64,000 bases of DNA from Oscillospiraceae bacterium. GTDB lineage: Bacteria > Bacillota > Clostridia > Oscillospirales > Acutalibacteraceae. This document shows, piece by piece, positions 34,326 to 43,840 of this stretch. Within the stretch, counting starts at the first letter, position 1; every line of letters starts with the position of its first letter. The stretch lies in contig SVOC01000007.1 of the NCBI GenBank assembly GCA_015066625.1, forward strand, positions 1-64,000. Direction: 5' to 3'. The notes under the pieces were generated by a model that made no database searches, had not been told where the DNA came from, and saw only the letters and a program-made list of their open reading frames with translations. A program made the position numbers and the translations under genes.

Positions 34326-35215
34326 CATCCCACAAAAACTCTTTTGATTGTCAGGCTGTCTCCCGTGCCGATTTCACCCAGACCGATGAAGTTGCCTTCA
34401 GGGGCATAAATTCTGTAAACCCCAAGCATTTTCGGGCATCTGAGCCTTTGAAGATCAAGCTCACCGCCGTTGCGGAAACGCTTAGCCTGAGCCTCGGTAA
34501 CGGTAATAACCGGATATTCTTCAAGTGCCTTGTCAACAGGCACAAGCACTTCTTCAATCTTACCGTTTTTCACCTTTTCTTCAAGCTCTTCGGGAGTCAC
34601 AGCCTGTGATATATCAAATCCGTTTGCTTTTGTGCGGCGTAATTCCGTCATAACCGCTCCGCAGCCCAGTGCTTCGCCCAAATCGGCAATAAGGGTGCGG
34701 ATATAAGTGCCCGACGAACATTCAACAGAAATTTCGAATTCGCCCGTCTGCTCATTTTCGCTGAGCATTTCTATTGAAAAAACCGTAACCTCTCTTGCCT
34801 TACGCTCAACCTCAATACCCTGCCTTGCAAGGTCATAAAGACGCTGACCGTTAACGGAAACCGCCGAATACATAGGCGGGAGCTGGCTGATATCTCCGAT
34901 GAAATCTTTGATTTTCTCCCTTACCTGCTCTGCGGTAACATTCACTTCCCTTGTTTCAAGCACCTTGCCCGTTATATCAAGGGTATCCGTTACCGTGCCC
35001 AGACGAAAGGAAGCTGTATATGCCTTATCGTGGCTGGGCAGAAGCTCGCAGAATCTTGTTGCACCGCCAAGCATCACTGTCAGCACACCCGTTGCCATAG
35101 GGTCAAGGGTGCCTGTATGGCCGCACTTTTTTTCGCCGCATATACGGCGTACCCTTGCAACCGCACCGAATGAGGTTATTCCTTCGGGTTTATCAAGAAG
35201 AATTATTCCGGTCAT
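34325..35215 (-). CDS. truB: tRNA pseudouridine-55 synthase TruB
   Basis: 296 residues. The catalytic Asp is in HTGTLDPMATGVL (about residue 39), with LPPMYSAVSVNGQRLYDLARQG and SSGTYIRTLI as further family motifs, and a C-terminal PUA-like domain from about 235. It converts U55 in the tRNA T-loop. It is the last gene of the rimP-nusA-infB operon, separated from nrnA by 83 bases with a hairpin, so partial termination may lower its expression. Confidence 0.95.
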   Translation of the reverse strand: MTGIILLDKPEGITSFGAVARVRRICGEKKCGHTGTLDPMATGVLTVMLGGATRFCELLPSHDKAYTASFRLGTVTDTLDITGKVLETREVNVTAEQVREKIKDFIGDISQLPPMYSAVSVNGQRLYDLARQGIEVERKAREVTVFSIEMLSENEQTGEFEISVECSSGTYIRTLIADLGEALGCGAVMTELRRTKANGFDISQAVTPEELEEKVKNGKIEEVLVPVDKALEEYPVITVTEAQAKRFRNGGELDLQRLRCPKMLGVYRIYAPEGNFIGLGEIGTGDSLTIKRVFVG

Positions 35216-35241
35216 AATTATCCTTTCTTTGCAATTCCTTC

Positions 35242-35261
35242 GGGCAATTCGTGAACCGCCC
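35242..35261 (-). repeat. Short palindrome in the truB leader
   Basis: On the minus strand GGGCGGTTC and GAATTGCCC pair through G-U wobbles. It resembles a small palindromic repeat commonly scattered in Clostridia genomes; only one copy is in this window. Confidence 0.4.
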
Positions 35262-35267
35262 CTACTG

Positions 35268-35298
35268 AAAACGGCAACCCGTGAGAGTTGCCGTTCTT
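35268..35298 (-). terminator. Weak terminator between nrnA and truB
   Basis: The hairpin AACGGCAAC / GTTGCCGTT lies directly after the nrnA stop, with only four T residues on the minus strand, so read-through into truB is likely. Confidence 0.6.
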
Positions 35299-36264
35299 TT
35301 AATCAATGGTAAACGCATCAATCTCTGCCTGAATTTCTTTCAGCAGAGAATTGACAGCCTGCTGCTTTGTGCCGTAAAGAGTACAGCCTGCAGCACCCAT
35401 ATGTCCGCCGCCGCCAAGCCTTCTGCAGATTTCGGAAGCATCGATATCTCCGTGAGTACGCACGGAAGCCTTGAAGCTGCCGTCTTTAAGCTCCCTCATG
35501 GTTACACCAACAAGCACGCCCTCAATCTGACGGGGCAGATTTGAAAGGCGGTCAACCTCGCTTTCATCCGAACCGCTTCGCTTATACATATCCTGGGTTA
35601 CGCACATAAGCGCACATTTATCCGAACAGTAAAGGCGCATTGTTTCAAGAGCAAGTCTTTCGAGCGCGGCAAAGGTTTTGGTTTTGGTTTCAAAAAACAC
35701 CTGAATGATGTTATAGGTATCCGCACCCCGCCTTGCAAGCTCTGCGGCAATTTCAAAGGTTCTTACGGTTGTGTTTGAAAAACGAAAACAGCCCGTATCC
35801 GTTGAAACACCCGTGAAAAGGCAGGATGCCATTACGGGTGTAATTTCCGCATTCATCTCTTTCAGCAGAAGATAAATCATTTCTGCCGTCGATGCGGAAT
35901 CCGCTTCAAGATACACTTTATCCGCATAAAGCATATTTGAACCGTGGTGGTCAATGCAAAGCTCAATGTTTCCGCCGTATCTGCCTTCATATTCCTTGCC
36001 GAGCAGCTTTATATCCGCCACATCTATTGCGGCAATAAGCTCCGGCTCAAAATCCTCGTTGACAAGTCCCTCAAACATAAAGGAAAAATCCTTTGGAATG
36101 GGATCGCCGCAGTCAACCTTAACCTTTTTGCCCATAGCGGAAAGTCCGTGGGCAAGGGCTGTGGCACTGCCCAAGGTATCGCCGTCGGGATGTGCGTGGC
36201 TCAAAAGCAGTATATTGTCTGAATTTTTCAGTAATTCAGCAGTTTCGCGCAGGTCAATTCTCAT
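35299..36264 (-). CDS. nrnA: DHH-family oligoribonuclease / pAp phosphatase NrnA
   Basis: 321 residues. The DHH domain has AHPDGDTLGSA, CIDHHGSN and the other metal-binding Asp residues, and the DHHA1 domain ends in GGGGHMGAAG. The enzyme degrades nanoRNAs and removes the 3' phosphate of pAp. It sits between rbfA and truB in the same operon, as in many Firmicutes. Confidence 0.92.
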   Translation of the reverse strand: MRIDLRETAELLKNSDNILLLSHAHPDGDTLGSATALAHGLSAMGKKVKVDCGDPIPKDFSFMFEGLVNEDFEPELIAAIDVADIKLLGKEYEGRYGGNIELCIDHHGSNMLYADKVYLEADSASTAEMIYLLLKEMNAEITPVMASCLFTGVSTDTGCFRFSNTTVRTFEIAAELARRGADTYNIIQVFFETKTKTFAALERLALETMRLYCSDKCALMCVTQDMYKRSGSDESEVDRLSNLPRQIEGVLVGVTMRELKDGSFKASVRTHGDIDASEICRRLGGGGHMGAAGCTLYGTKQQAVNSLLKEIQAEIDAFTID

Positions 36265-36282
36265 AATTGACGCTCCTTATTT

Positions 36283-36636
36283 TTATTCGTTGGTGTCCGA
36301 TGTAATATCGCCCAGCATTTTTGCAATGCCCATACCCTTTTCAATAGAGTCATCAGCAACAAATTTAAGCTCGGGTGTATGGCGCAGGTGCAGGCGTTTG
36401 CCTACTTCCCTGCGGATATATCCCGTTGCGCTGGTAAGACCCTTGACTGCAAGCTTTGCGGTTTCAATGCCTTCCATTGCGCTGACATAAACCTTTGCAA
36501 AGGATGCATCTGAACTGACCTCAACATTGACAACGGTCAGCATCCCCTGAATTCTGGGGTCTTTGAGCTCACGCATAATGGATGCGATTTCGCGTCTTAT
36601 ATCTTCGGACACTCTGTCAATTCTGTATCCTGCCAT
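36283..36636 (-). CDS. rbfA: 30S ribosome-binding factor RbfA
   Basis: 117 residues, the usual length, with the KH-like fold pattern RVSEDIRREIASIMRELKDPRI and VYVSAMEG. It binds the immature 30S subunit during 16S rRNA 5' end processing. It is two bases downstream of infB, so translation is coupled. Confidence 0.95.
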   Translation of the reverse strand: MAGYRIDRVSEDIRREIASIMRELKDPRIQGMLTVVNVEVSSDASFAKVYVSAMEGIETAKLAVKGLTSATGYIRREVGKRLHLRHTPELKFVADDSIEKGMGIAKMLGDITSDTNE

Positions 36637-36638
36637 AA

Positions 36639-39125
36639 TTAATCTCTGTACTCCTCTGTAACAAAGGCTTCAAATACGTCGCCTTCCTTGATATCGTTGA
36701 ACTTGCTAAGACCGATACCGCAATCGTAGCCCGAAGCAACTTCCTTAACATCATCCTTGAAGCGTTTAAGTGAAGCCATTTCGTCTTCTGCAATAACAAA
36801 TCCGTCACGGACAACTCTGATTTTTGCGCCTCTGGTAATCTTACCGTTTGTAACGTGACAGCCTGCAATGTTACCTACGGATGAAATCTTAACAACCTGA
36901 CGAACCTCAGCCTTACCGATATCAACATCTCTGAACTTGGGAGCAAGCATACCCTTGATAGCAGCCTCAACTTCTTCGATACATTCGTAAATAACTCTGT
37001 AGGATCTGATTTCAACGCCGTCACGCTCCGCAACCTCGGAAGCAACATTATCGGGTCTTACGTTGAAGCCGACGATAATTGCGTTTGAAGCATTTGCAAG
37101 CATAACGTCGCTTTCTGTAATTGCACCTACGCCGCTGTGGATAACCTTAACACGAACTTCTTCATTTGAAAGCTTGATAAGATTCTGCTTAACAGCTTCT
37201 GCGGAGCCCTGAACGTCTGCCTTGATGATGATATTGAGGTCTTTGAGCTGACCTTCCTGAATTGAAGCGAAGAGGTTATCAAGAGTAACCTTCTGGAATT
37301 CCTTGAACTGCTCTTCCTTAGCCTTTGATTTTCTCTGCTCAACAAGCTCTCTTGCAAGACGCTCATCGTTAACGGCATCAAAGCCGTCACCTGCCTGAGG
37401 AACTTCTGCAAGACCCATAATCTCAACGGGGATTGAAGGACCTGCTTCGTTAACCTTTCTTCCCTTATCGTCAACCATAACTCTAACACGGCCGACGGAA
37501 GTGCCTGCAACGATAATGTCGCCTGATTTAAGTGTACCGTTCTGAACAAGAAGGGTTGAAACGGGGCCTCTGCCCTTATCGAGTCTTGCTTCAATAACAA
37601 CGCCCTTTGCGGAGCGGTTGGGGTTGGCTTTAAGCTCCTGCATTTCCGCAACAAGAAGCACGGATTCGAGAAGATTGTCAATGCCCTGTCTTGTAAGTGC
37701 GGAAACGGGAACACAGATTGTTTCGCCGCCCCATTCTTCGGGAACAAGCTCATATTCCGTAAGCTGCTGAAGTACCTTGTCGGGATTTGCGGCAGGCTTA
37801 TCCATCTTATTGATTGCAACGATAATCTGAACACCTGCAGCCTTTGCGTGGTTGATGGCTTCAATGGTCTGGGGCATAATACCGTCGTCTGCGGCAACAA
37901 CAAGAATTGCAATATCTGTTGCCATAGCACCTCTCAGACGCATTGATGTGAATGCGGCGTGACCGGGTGTATCAAGGAAAGTAATGCTTGAACCGTTGAT
38001 GTTAACTCTGTAAGCACCGATATGCTGAGTAATACCGCCTGCTTCGGTTGCGGTTACGGATGTATTTCTGATTGCGTCAAGAAGTGAAGTCTTACCGTGG
38101 TCAACGTGACCCATAACAACAACAACAGGGTCTCTTGTGATAAGCTCGCTCTCATCGTCAACGTGGTCGTCGATGATTCTGTCTTCAATTGTGATAACAA
38201 CCTCTTTTTCAACCTTTGCACCAAGCTCTTCCGCAACAATGGCTGCTGTTTCGTAGTCAAGAACTTCGTTAACTGTTGCCATCTGACCGAGAGTAAACAG
38301 CTTTTTGATAACCTCGGCGGCTGTCATTTTAAGCATTGCGGCAAGCTCGCCGACGGTGATTTCTTCAGGAAGTTTAAGCAGCATCTGAGGCTTCTTTGCT
38401 CTTTCTGCCGCAATTCTCTTAAGTCTTTCCTGCTCGGTTTCGCGTCTTGATGAACGCATTCCGCCCTGCTTTCTGTACTGCTGGCTCTTCTGCTTGAGCT
38501 TCTGCTTTTTAACCGCACCCTCGTGCTGCTTTGTCTTGTTTTCGGGAGCAATGTTCTCATATCTCTCGTTATACTTTTCAAGGTCAACGTTATCTGCACG
38601 GGTATCGATTGTTCTCATTTCGCCCTTTGTTCTGGACTGCATGGGCTTGTTGCCGCCGTCCTTAACCTCGGGTTTGGGCTGCTTCTTGGGCATGGGAGGC
38701 AGTTTATCCGCCCTTCCCTGCTGAGCAGGCTTCTGAGTCTGAGGCTTCTGCTCTTTCTTTTCGGCAGGCTTCTTATCCTCTGCCTTCTTTGCAGGCTCAG
38801 CCTTCTTCTCGGGCTTCTTTTCGGGAGCCTTTTCAGCCTTCTTTTCAGGTGCAGGATTTTCTGCAGGAACTTCAGCAGACTCCTCTGCAGGCTTTTCTTC
38901 AACCTTTGCCTTTTTGGGTGCAGGTGTATATTCAAAATATTCGTTAAGGTCTGCAACCTCGTTTTCCTTTGTGAAGGTTTCGAATATAATGTCAAGCTCA
39001 TCCTCTTCGAGAGCTGTCATATGCTTTTTCTGGCCGTCAAAATATTTTGCCAGCAAGTCAACAACAATGTTGCTTTTGATATCGAAGTCCTTGGCGACTT
39101 CGTGCACTCTGTATTTATTTATCAT
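36639..39125 (-). CDS. infB: Translation initiation factor IF-2
   Basis: 828 residues. A short N-terminal helical domain is followed by a long Lys/Glu/Pro/Ala-rich linker (about residues 65-200), then the IF2-N domain near 250-300. The GTPase has G1 [12 protein letters not shown], the switch-[10 protein letters not shown] and NKMD, and domains II-IV close the C-terminus. IF-2 places initiator tRNA on the 30S subunit. The ATG overlaps the ylxQ stop by four bases. The low-complexity linker generates long spurious frames on the other strand. Confidence 0.97.
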   Translation of the reverse strand: MINKYRVHEVAKDFDIKSNIVVDLLAKYFDGQKKHMTALEEDELDIIFETFTKENEVADLNEYFEYTPAPKKAKVEEKPAEESAEVPAENPAPEKKAEKAPEKKPEKKAEPAKKAEDKKPAEKKEQKPQTQKPAQQGRADKLPPMPKKQPKPEVKDGGNKPMQSRTKGEMRTIDTRADNVDLEKYNERYENIAPENKTKQHEGAVKKQKLKQKSQQYRKQGGMRSSRRETEQERLKRIAAERAKKPQMLLKLPEEITVGELAAMLKMTAAEVIKKLFTLGQMATVNEVLDYETAAIVAEELGAKVEKEVVITIEDRIIDDHVDDESELITRDPVVVVMGHVDHGKTSLLDAIRNTSVTATEAGGITQHIGAYRVNINGSSITFLDTPGHAAFTSMRLRGAMATDIAILVVAADDGIMPQTIEAINHAKAAGVQIIVAINKMDKPAANPDKVLQQLTEYELVPEEWGGETICVPVSALTRQGIDNLLESVLLVAEMQELKANPNRSAKGVVIEARLDKGRGPVSTLLVQNGTLKSGDIIVAGTSVGRVRVMVDDKGRKVNEAGPSIPVEIMGLAEVPQAGDGFDAVNDERLARELVEQRKSKAKEEQFKEFQKVTLDNLFASIQEGQLKDLNIIIKADVQGSAEAVKQNLIKLSNEEVRVKVIHSGVGAITESDVMLANASNAIIVGFNVRPDNVASEVAERDGVEIRSYRVIYECIEEVEAAIKGMLAPKFRDVDIGKAEVRQVVKISSVGNIAGCHVTNGKITRGAKIRVVRDGFVIAEDEMASLKRFKDDVKEVASGYDCGIGLSKFNDIKEGDVFEAFVTEEYRD

Positions 39126-39454
39126 AGATTAACCTCCTCTGTTGCATTCAGAAGCCCAAGCATGGTTTTTGCAAAGCCTTCGTCATTGACACTTACCACG
39201 GCGGATTTAAGACCCGTGGCTTTACCTATTTCTTCTGTGGTTGATGCCAGGACTCTGACGGGGATATCCCTGCCGTCAAAGGCGGCTTCACGCTCAATCT
39301 CTTTTCTCAGCCGCTGAGATGAATCGCTGCTCAGCAGGCAAAGCTTTGCGCTTTTGCTTCTGACGGAGCCTATTGCAGCATCGTGACCGCAGCTTAATCT
39401 GCCTGCCCTGCGGCACATTCCGAGAAGTGAGAGCAGCTTTGGATTATCATTCAT
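39122..39454 (-). CDS. ylxQ: L7Ae-family ribosomal-like protein YlxQ
   Basis: 110 residues of the L7Ae/L30e RNA-binding fold ([21 protein letters not shown]), found between rnpM and infB in nearly all Firmicutes. It probably binds kink-turn RNA. It overlaps rnpM by eight bases and infB by four. Confidence 0.92.
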   Translation of the reverse strand: MNDNPKLLSLLGMCRRAGRLSCGHDAAIGSVRSKSAKLCLLSSDSSQRLRKEIEREAAFDGRDIPVRVLASTTEEIGKATGLKSAVVSVNDEGFAKTMLGLLNATEEVNL

Positions 39455-39713
39455 TTTTCAGCTCGTCCTCCATTCTCTCGTAAACGCCGTCGGGAATTGC
39501 GCAGGAGAATGCTTTTTCAAGCCTTTTTGCTTTTCTTGCCTTCACAAGACACTCTGCATCACGGCATACATATGCCCCTCTGCCTGCCTTCTTGCCCGTA
39601 AGGTCAAGGGATATTTCGCCTTCGGGGCTTTTCACAACCCTGACAAGCTCTTTTTTAGGCTTCATTTCGTTACAGCCTGTGCATTTTCTCATTGGTATAC
39701 GGCGGGTCTGCAT
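39447..39713 (-). CDS. rnpM: RNase P modulator RnpM (YlxR, DUF448)
   Basis: 88 residues with the YlxR signature RKCTGCNEMKPKKELVRVV and GRGAYVCRDAECL. The family binds RNA and has been reported to modulate RNase P. The ATG at 39713 has AAGGAG seven bases upstream. The gene lies between nusA and ylxQ as expected. Confidence 0.92.
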   Translation of the reverse strand: MQTRRIPMRKCTGCNEMKPKKELVRVVKSPEGEISLDLTGKKAGRGAYVCRDAECLVKARKAKRLEKAFSCAIPDGVYERMEDELKNE

Positions 39714-39752
39714 AATTCAGCTCCTTATAGGTTATTATGGGTTTGCGTTATA

Positions 39753-40838
39753 TTATTCGTCAAAATTGATAACAGGTTCTTCGGTTTCGGGGTTGATATC
39801 GATTTTCCAGCCTGTAAGCTTTGCGGCAAGGCGTGCATTCTGACCCTTGTTACCAATGGCAAGTGAAAGCTGACCGTTGGGAACAACTGCTCTGCATGAA
39901 CGCTCTTCTTCGTTAAGAACGGTTACCGAAATAACATCTGCGGGAGCAAGTGCGGCTGCAACATACTGTGCAGGGTCTTCGCTGTAACGGACAACATCAA
40001 GCTTTTCGCCGCCAAGCTGGTCAACAATCTTGTTGATACGTGCGCCTCTCTGACCGATGCAGGCACCTACGGGGTCAATATTTTCGTCTGCACTGTGAAC
40101 GGCAATCTTGCTTCTTGAGCCTGCTTCACGGGATACTGACATAATTTCAACGGTGCCGTCAAAAATTTCGGGAACTTCGCTTTCAAGAAGGCGGCGTACA
40201 AGGCCGGGATGTGTTCTTGAAATTGTTGCCTTGGGGCCCTTTGTTGCTTCTCTGATTTCCGCAACATAAACCTTGACAAGGTCACCAACGTTAAGGTTAT
40301 CTGTGGGAAGCTGCTCGCTTCTGAGAAGTCTTTCGCTGATTTTACCGATTTCAACAAAGGCATCAAGAGTTTCGGGGTCAACCTTTGTAACCTTGGCGGT
40401 AACGATTTCCTGCTTCTTGTTTTCGAACTCAGCCTTAATCTGTCCGTGCTCAGCCTCTCTGATAGCCTGACGGAGAATATGCTTGCCCTTTTCAGCGGCA
40501 ATTCGGCTTACTTCCTTGGTTTCAAGCTCGATTTCAATAATATCGCCTGCGATTGCATTCTTCTTGAATCTCTTTGCCTGGTCAACCGTCATATCTTCAT
40601 CGGGGTCAAGAACTTCCGTAACAACATTCTTACGGACAAAAACTCTGAAAAGCTGTTCCTCTGAATCGATTTCGCAGAATACGATATCCTTATTGTTATA
40701 ATCTCTCTTTACTGCTGTTACGATTGCTCTCTGAATACCTTCAAAAAGCAGTTCTTCGGAGATTCTCTTCTCCTTAGCCAGATATCTGACTGCATCAAAA
40801 AATTCGTTGTTCTTCATTTTTCCGACCGTTCCTTTCAA
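39753..40838 (-). CDS. nusA: Transcription termination/antitermination factor NusA
   Basis: 361 residues: N-terminal RNA-polymerase-binding domain (1-130), S1 domain (about 135-200), and two KH domains including GACIGQRGARINKIVDQLGGEKLDVV-type and AIGNKGQNARLAAKLTGW motifs. The acidic C-terminal repeats of Proteobacteria are absent, normal for Firmicutes. Its ATG overlaps the rimP stop by four bases. Confidence 0.96.
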   Translation of the reverse strand: MKGTVGKMKNNEFFDAVRYLAKEKRISEELLFEGIQRAIVTAVKRDYNNKDIVFCEIDSEEQLFRVFVRKNVVTEVLDPDEDMTVDQAKRFKKNAIAGDIIEIELETKEVSRIAAEKGKHILRQAIREAEHGQIKAEFENKKQEIVTAKVTKVDPETLDAFVEIGKISERLLRSEQLPTDNLNVGDLVKVYVAEIREATKGPKATISRTHPGLVRRLLESEVPEIFDGTVEIMSVSREAGSRSKIAVHSADENIDPVGACIGQRGARINKIVDQLGGEKLDVVRYSEDPAQYVAAALAPADVISVTVLNEEERSCRAVVPNGQLSLAIGNKGQNARLAAKLTGWKIDINPETEEPVINFDE

Positions 40839-41311
40839 AAACTGAAATCATCAAGTTTGATATAGCTTGTTTCTTTTTTCTCAAAGCTCATTGCGCTTCC
40901 GTCTTCAAGACGCATTGTGACAGCCTTGCCGTCAAAATCCTCAAGCACGCCTTTGAATTCTCTCACGCCGTCAACGGCTCTGATAAATTTCACCATAATT
41001 TTTTCGCCCTTGCATACCTCGAAATGAGCATCTCTGGTAAGCTCTCTTTCAACGCCGGGTGAGGATACTTCCAGACAGTAACTCTGCTCAATGGGGTCTG
41101 CCTCATCAAGGGGCTTATCTATTGCACGGCTCATATTTTCGCAGTCCGTAATGCCTACGCCGCCGTCCTTATCGATGAAAATGCGTAAAAACCAATCCGC
41201 ACCTTCCTTGACAAAACGGATATCCCAGATATCAAGACCAAGTTCCTGTGCAATGGGCTCTGCAATTTCCCAGACCGCAGCTACGGTGTTACCGCCTTTA
41301 CCTTTTGCCAT
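40835..41311 (-). CDS. rimP: Ribosome maturation factor RimP
   Basis: 158 residues with the conserved LEVSSPGVEREL segment and the C-terminal SH3-like domain. It helps assemble the 30S subunit. It is the first gene of the operon and is preceded by a leader hairpin and a good promoter. Confidence 0.94.
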   Translation of the reverse strand: MAKGKGGNTVAAVWEIAEPIAQELGLDIWDIRFVKEGADWFLRIFIDKDGGVGITDCENMSRAIDKPLDEADPIEQSYCLEVSSPGVERELTRDAHFEVCKGEKIMVKFIRAVDGVREFKGVLEDFDGKAVTMRLEDGSAMSFEKKETSYIKLDDFSF

Positions 41312-41360
41312 AGAAATTCTCCTTTTTTCTTTTTGTGAAAAATGATTTATGCATAAACAA

Positions 41361-41382
41361 AAGAGCGGGTCGCCCCACTCTT
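41361..41382 (-). ncRNA. rimP leader hairpin
   Basis: The minus-strand RNA forms AAGAGUGGG-GCGA-CCCGCUCUU: a nine-pair stem with one G-U pair closed by a GNRA loop. This is the form of the rimP leader element that precedes this operon in Firmicutes, and the wobble fixes the minus strand as the functional one. Confidence 0.75.
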
Positions 41383-41408
41383 GTCAAATACATAATCCTA
41401 CTGTGGCT

Positions 41409-41437
41409 ATTTTAACACAATCCTCTGTAAATATCAA
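41409..41437 (-). promoter_or_regulatory. Promoter of the rimP-nusA-infB operon
   Basis: Minus strand TTGATA, 17 bases, TAAAAT, about 98 bases before the rimP start. Confidence 0.75.
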
Positions 41438-41527
41438 GCATTATTTTAAAATTTTATATTTTGTTATTGATATAGCCGTATTTTAGGTGTAAAATAATAT
41501 AAATTCAACAAAAACGGAAGCGAAAAA

Positions 41528-42325
41528 ATGATTATAGATTTTCACACCCATTGTTTTCCCGATAAAATTGCAGAGAAAACCATTGAGATTCTCCGCCTGC
41601 GCTCAGGCATAACAAGACCTTTTCACAACGGCACCGTAAGCAGTCTGCTTGAACTCCAAAAGAAAGACGGCGTTGATTATTCGGTTGTACTGAATATCGC
41701 AACCAACCCTCGCCAGCAGACAAACGTGAATAATTTTGCAATATCCCTTAAAGAAGTTGACGGAATAATTCCTTTCGGCAGCGTGCACCCCGACAGCCCC
41801 GATGCTCTTGCAGAACTTGAACGTCTGAAAGAAAACGGCATAAAGGGAGTGAAGCTTCATCCCGATTATCAGGGTTTTTTCGTTGACGAAAAAAAGATGC
41901 TCCCAATTTACGAAAAAATCGCAGACCTCGGAATGATAACCCTTTTTCACTGCGGTTTTGATATAGGCTATCCCGAACCCGTGCACTGCACCGCACAGGC
42001 TCTCGCAAGCGTGCTGCCCGTATTCGGCGGCGCACCCGTTGTTGCGGCTCATTTCGGCGGAATATGGTCAATGCCCGAAACAAGAAAACATCTTGCAGGC
42101 AGGAAAGTTTACCTTGACACCGCCTATTGCTACGGCACCGCAACTCCCCGTTACGCAAAAGAAATCATTGATATTCACGGTGTTGACAAAATCCTTTTCG
42201 GCAGCGATGCCCCCTGGAATGCACCCTCTCAGGATATGGAACTGATTAAATGCTTCGGTCTTACGGAGGATGAAGAAAAAGCAGTCCTCGGCGAAAACGC
42301 ACGAAAACTGCTTGGCTTACGGTAA
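41528..42325 (+). CDS. Amidohydrolase family protein (TIM-barrel metal hydrolase)
   Basis: 265 residues. The N-terminal FHTHCF (His5, His7), GVKLHPDYQGF, LFHCGFD, VAAHFGG and the terminal GSDAPW Asp are the metal-ligand motifs of the amidohydrolase-2/TatD-like group. It may be a hydrolase or decarboxylase of a small aromatic or cyclic compound. It is monocistronic and divergent from the rimP operon. The substrate cannot be predicted. Confidence 0.82.
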   Translation: MIIDFHTHCFPDKIAEKTIEILRLRSGITRPFHNGTVSSLLELQKKDGVDYSVVLNIATNPRQQTNVNNFAISLKEVDGIIPFGSVHPDSPDALAELERLKENGIKGVKLHPDYQGFFVDEKKMLPIYEKIADLGMITLFHCGFDIGYPEPVHCTAQALASVLPVFGGAPVVAAHFGGIWSMPETRKHLAGRKVYLDTAYCYGTATPRYAKEIIDIHGVDKILFGSDAPWNAPSQDMELIKCFGLTEDEEKAVLGENARKLLGLR

Positions 42326-42328
42326 GTG

Positions 42329-42443
42329 AATAGTGAATAATGAAAAGTGAACAATTAACGGCGGACGTTGCCCACACCCAAAATATAATCGGTCATAGGC
42401 GGAGCCTATCCGAAACTTTTCACTCTTAACTATTAACTTTTCA
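42329..42443. repeat. MITE-like imperfect palindromic element
   Basis: About 115 A/T-rich bases between convergent genes. The outer arms GAATAATGAAAAGTGA...TTAA and TTAA...TTTTCATTC are imperfect inverted repeats. A central hairpin CGGTCATAGGC / GCCTATCCG sits at 42390-42412. It may also terminate both flanking genes. Confidence 0.6.
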
Positions 42444-42445
42444 TT

Positions 42446-43027
42446 CTATCTGAGTTCATCCAAAGTCATTTCATATGCAGGCAGGAATTCTTCAACAAAA
42501 ACCCTTGCCTCGGGTAAATCAAGCTTTTCAACAGCTTCTTTTATACCCTCGCCTGCCTTGACAAATTCACTGTTGCCCGCCTTTTTCTCCTCAATGCATT
42601 TGATGAGTGCACTGATTTTATCGGCAGCTTTTATGAGCCTCCACAGCTCCTCATCACCTTCGGCAGGCATAAACATAGGCTCATATTCATCCCTGAAATC
42701 CCGGGGGAGCATTGAAACAAGACTTTTGCAGGCATTTTCCTCAACTGTCTTGTAAGCAAGGCGGACCTCCTCGCTGTAATACTTTACGGGGGTAGGCATA
42801 TCGCCCGTCAGAGTTTCGGGTGTGTCGTGATAAAGACCCATAAGTGCGGCTCTTTCGCCGTTAAGATTTTTGCCGAAACGCTTGTTGCCGATAACAGCAA
42901 GAGCGTGGGCAATAACCGCAACCTCAAAGCTGTGCTCGCACAGATTCTCGCTGTGCTCATTTCTCATAAGAGCCCAGCGGTTAATATATTTCATTCTTGA
43001 AACCATTGCAAAAAATCCGTTATCCAT
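42446..43027 (-). CDS. yfbR: HD-domain 5'-deoxynucleotidase YfbR-like
   Basis: 193 residues. The HD residues are in CEHSFEVAVIAHA and GLYHDTPETLTGD, and the LIKAADKISALIKCIEE helix completes the metal site. The family hydrolyses deoxynucleoside 5'-monophosphates. The ATG follows AAAGGTG. Confidence 0.88.
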   Translation of the reverse strand: MDNGFFAMVSRMKYINRWALMRNEHSENLCEHSFEVAVIAHALAVIGNKRFGKNLNGERAALMGLYHDTPETLTGDMPTPVKYYSEEVRLAYKTVEENACKSLVSMLPRDFRDEYEPMFMPAEGDEELWRLIKAADKISALIKCIEEKKAGNSEFVKAGEGIKEAVEKLDLPEARVFVEEFLPAYEMTLDELR

Positions 43028-43099
43028 ATAATCACCTTTGACTGTTAGTCTTTACAATATAACATATTTCATTTGCATTTGCAATGCAGAAAGGCAGAT

Positions 43100-43840
43100 A
43101 TGAGCAAAATTTCACTGAGAACGTTCATAAAGGAGCTTGATTCACTCTTTGCAAAAGAAGATTTGCAGGGAGCGGAAACCTGTGCCATAAAGTGGCTTGA
43201 CCTTGCCCGTGAATACGGCGACAAGCCCGGCGAGCTGATTGTCCTCAACGAAATGACAGGCTTTTACCGTCAGACAAAAAATGAAAAAAAGGGTCTTGCC
43301 GCAGTTAACGAAGCCTTTGCCTTGCTTGACAGCTTTGATTTTGACAAAAAAACAACAGCAACAATTTACCTCAACGGTGCAACAACAATGAAAGCCTTCG
43401 GCAAAAGTGCCGAAGCAATGAAATTCTACGAAAAATCACACGGTCTTTTTCTTGAAATTCTTGATAAAAACGACCATCTCTTTGCAGGGTTTTACAACAA
43501 CAAGGCTCTTGCTTTGCAGGATTTGAAAAGATATTCCGAAGCCGAAGAGTGCTTTCTCAGAGCAATAAAAATCACGGAGTCCAACCCCGAAAATGAGCTT
43601 GAAACCGCAATTTCTCTGGTAAACCTTGCTCATCTTTATTATGAAATTGACGGCGGAGATGAGAGAATAAACAGTCTTATGGACAAGGCTATGGATATTC
43701 TCGACTGCACCGATTATTACGGATATGAAAAATACGCCTTCACCTGCAGGAAATGTGCACCCTCATTCGGATTTTTCGGGTTTTTCCTTGCAGAGAAGAA
43801 GCTTAACGAAAGGGCGGACAAAATCTATGCAGGGAATTGA
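43100..43840 (+). CDS. Tetratricopeptide repeat protein
   Basis: 246 residues from ATG 43100 (AAAGG about six bases upstream). It is all helical, with at least four TPR-type repeats (residues about 35-215; for example FAGFYNNKALALQDLKRYSEAEECFLRAIKI). It overlaps the DUF4037 gene by 14 bases, which means tight co-expression. TPR proteins paired with DUF4037 enzymes recur in Firmicutes; the role is unknown. Confidence 0.82.
   Translation: MSKISLRTFIKELDSLFAKEDLQGAETCAIKWLDLAREYGDKPGELIVLNEMTGFYRQTKNEKKGLAAVNEAFALLDSFDFDKKTTATIYLNGATTMKAFGKSAEAMKFYEKSHGLFLEILDKNDHLFAGFYNNKALALQDLKRYSEAEECFLRAIKITESNPENELETAISLVNLAHLYYEIDGGDERINSLMDKAMDILDCTDYYGYEKYAFTCRKCAPSFGFFGFFLAEKKLNERADKIYAGN

Noticed and set aside
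37127..37930. 267-codon minus-strand frame within infB in another phase
   Set aside because: It overlaps the IF-2 GTPase domain and shows no family pattern.
38523..39317. Long plus-strand frame rich in Leu, Phe and Cys opposite infB
   Set aside because: It is the antisense reading of the Lys/Glu/Ala-rich IF-2 linker; there is no ribosome site and infB is certain.
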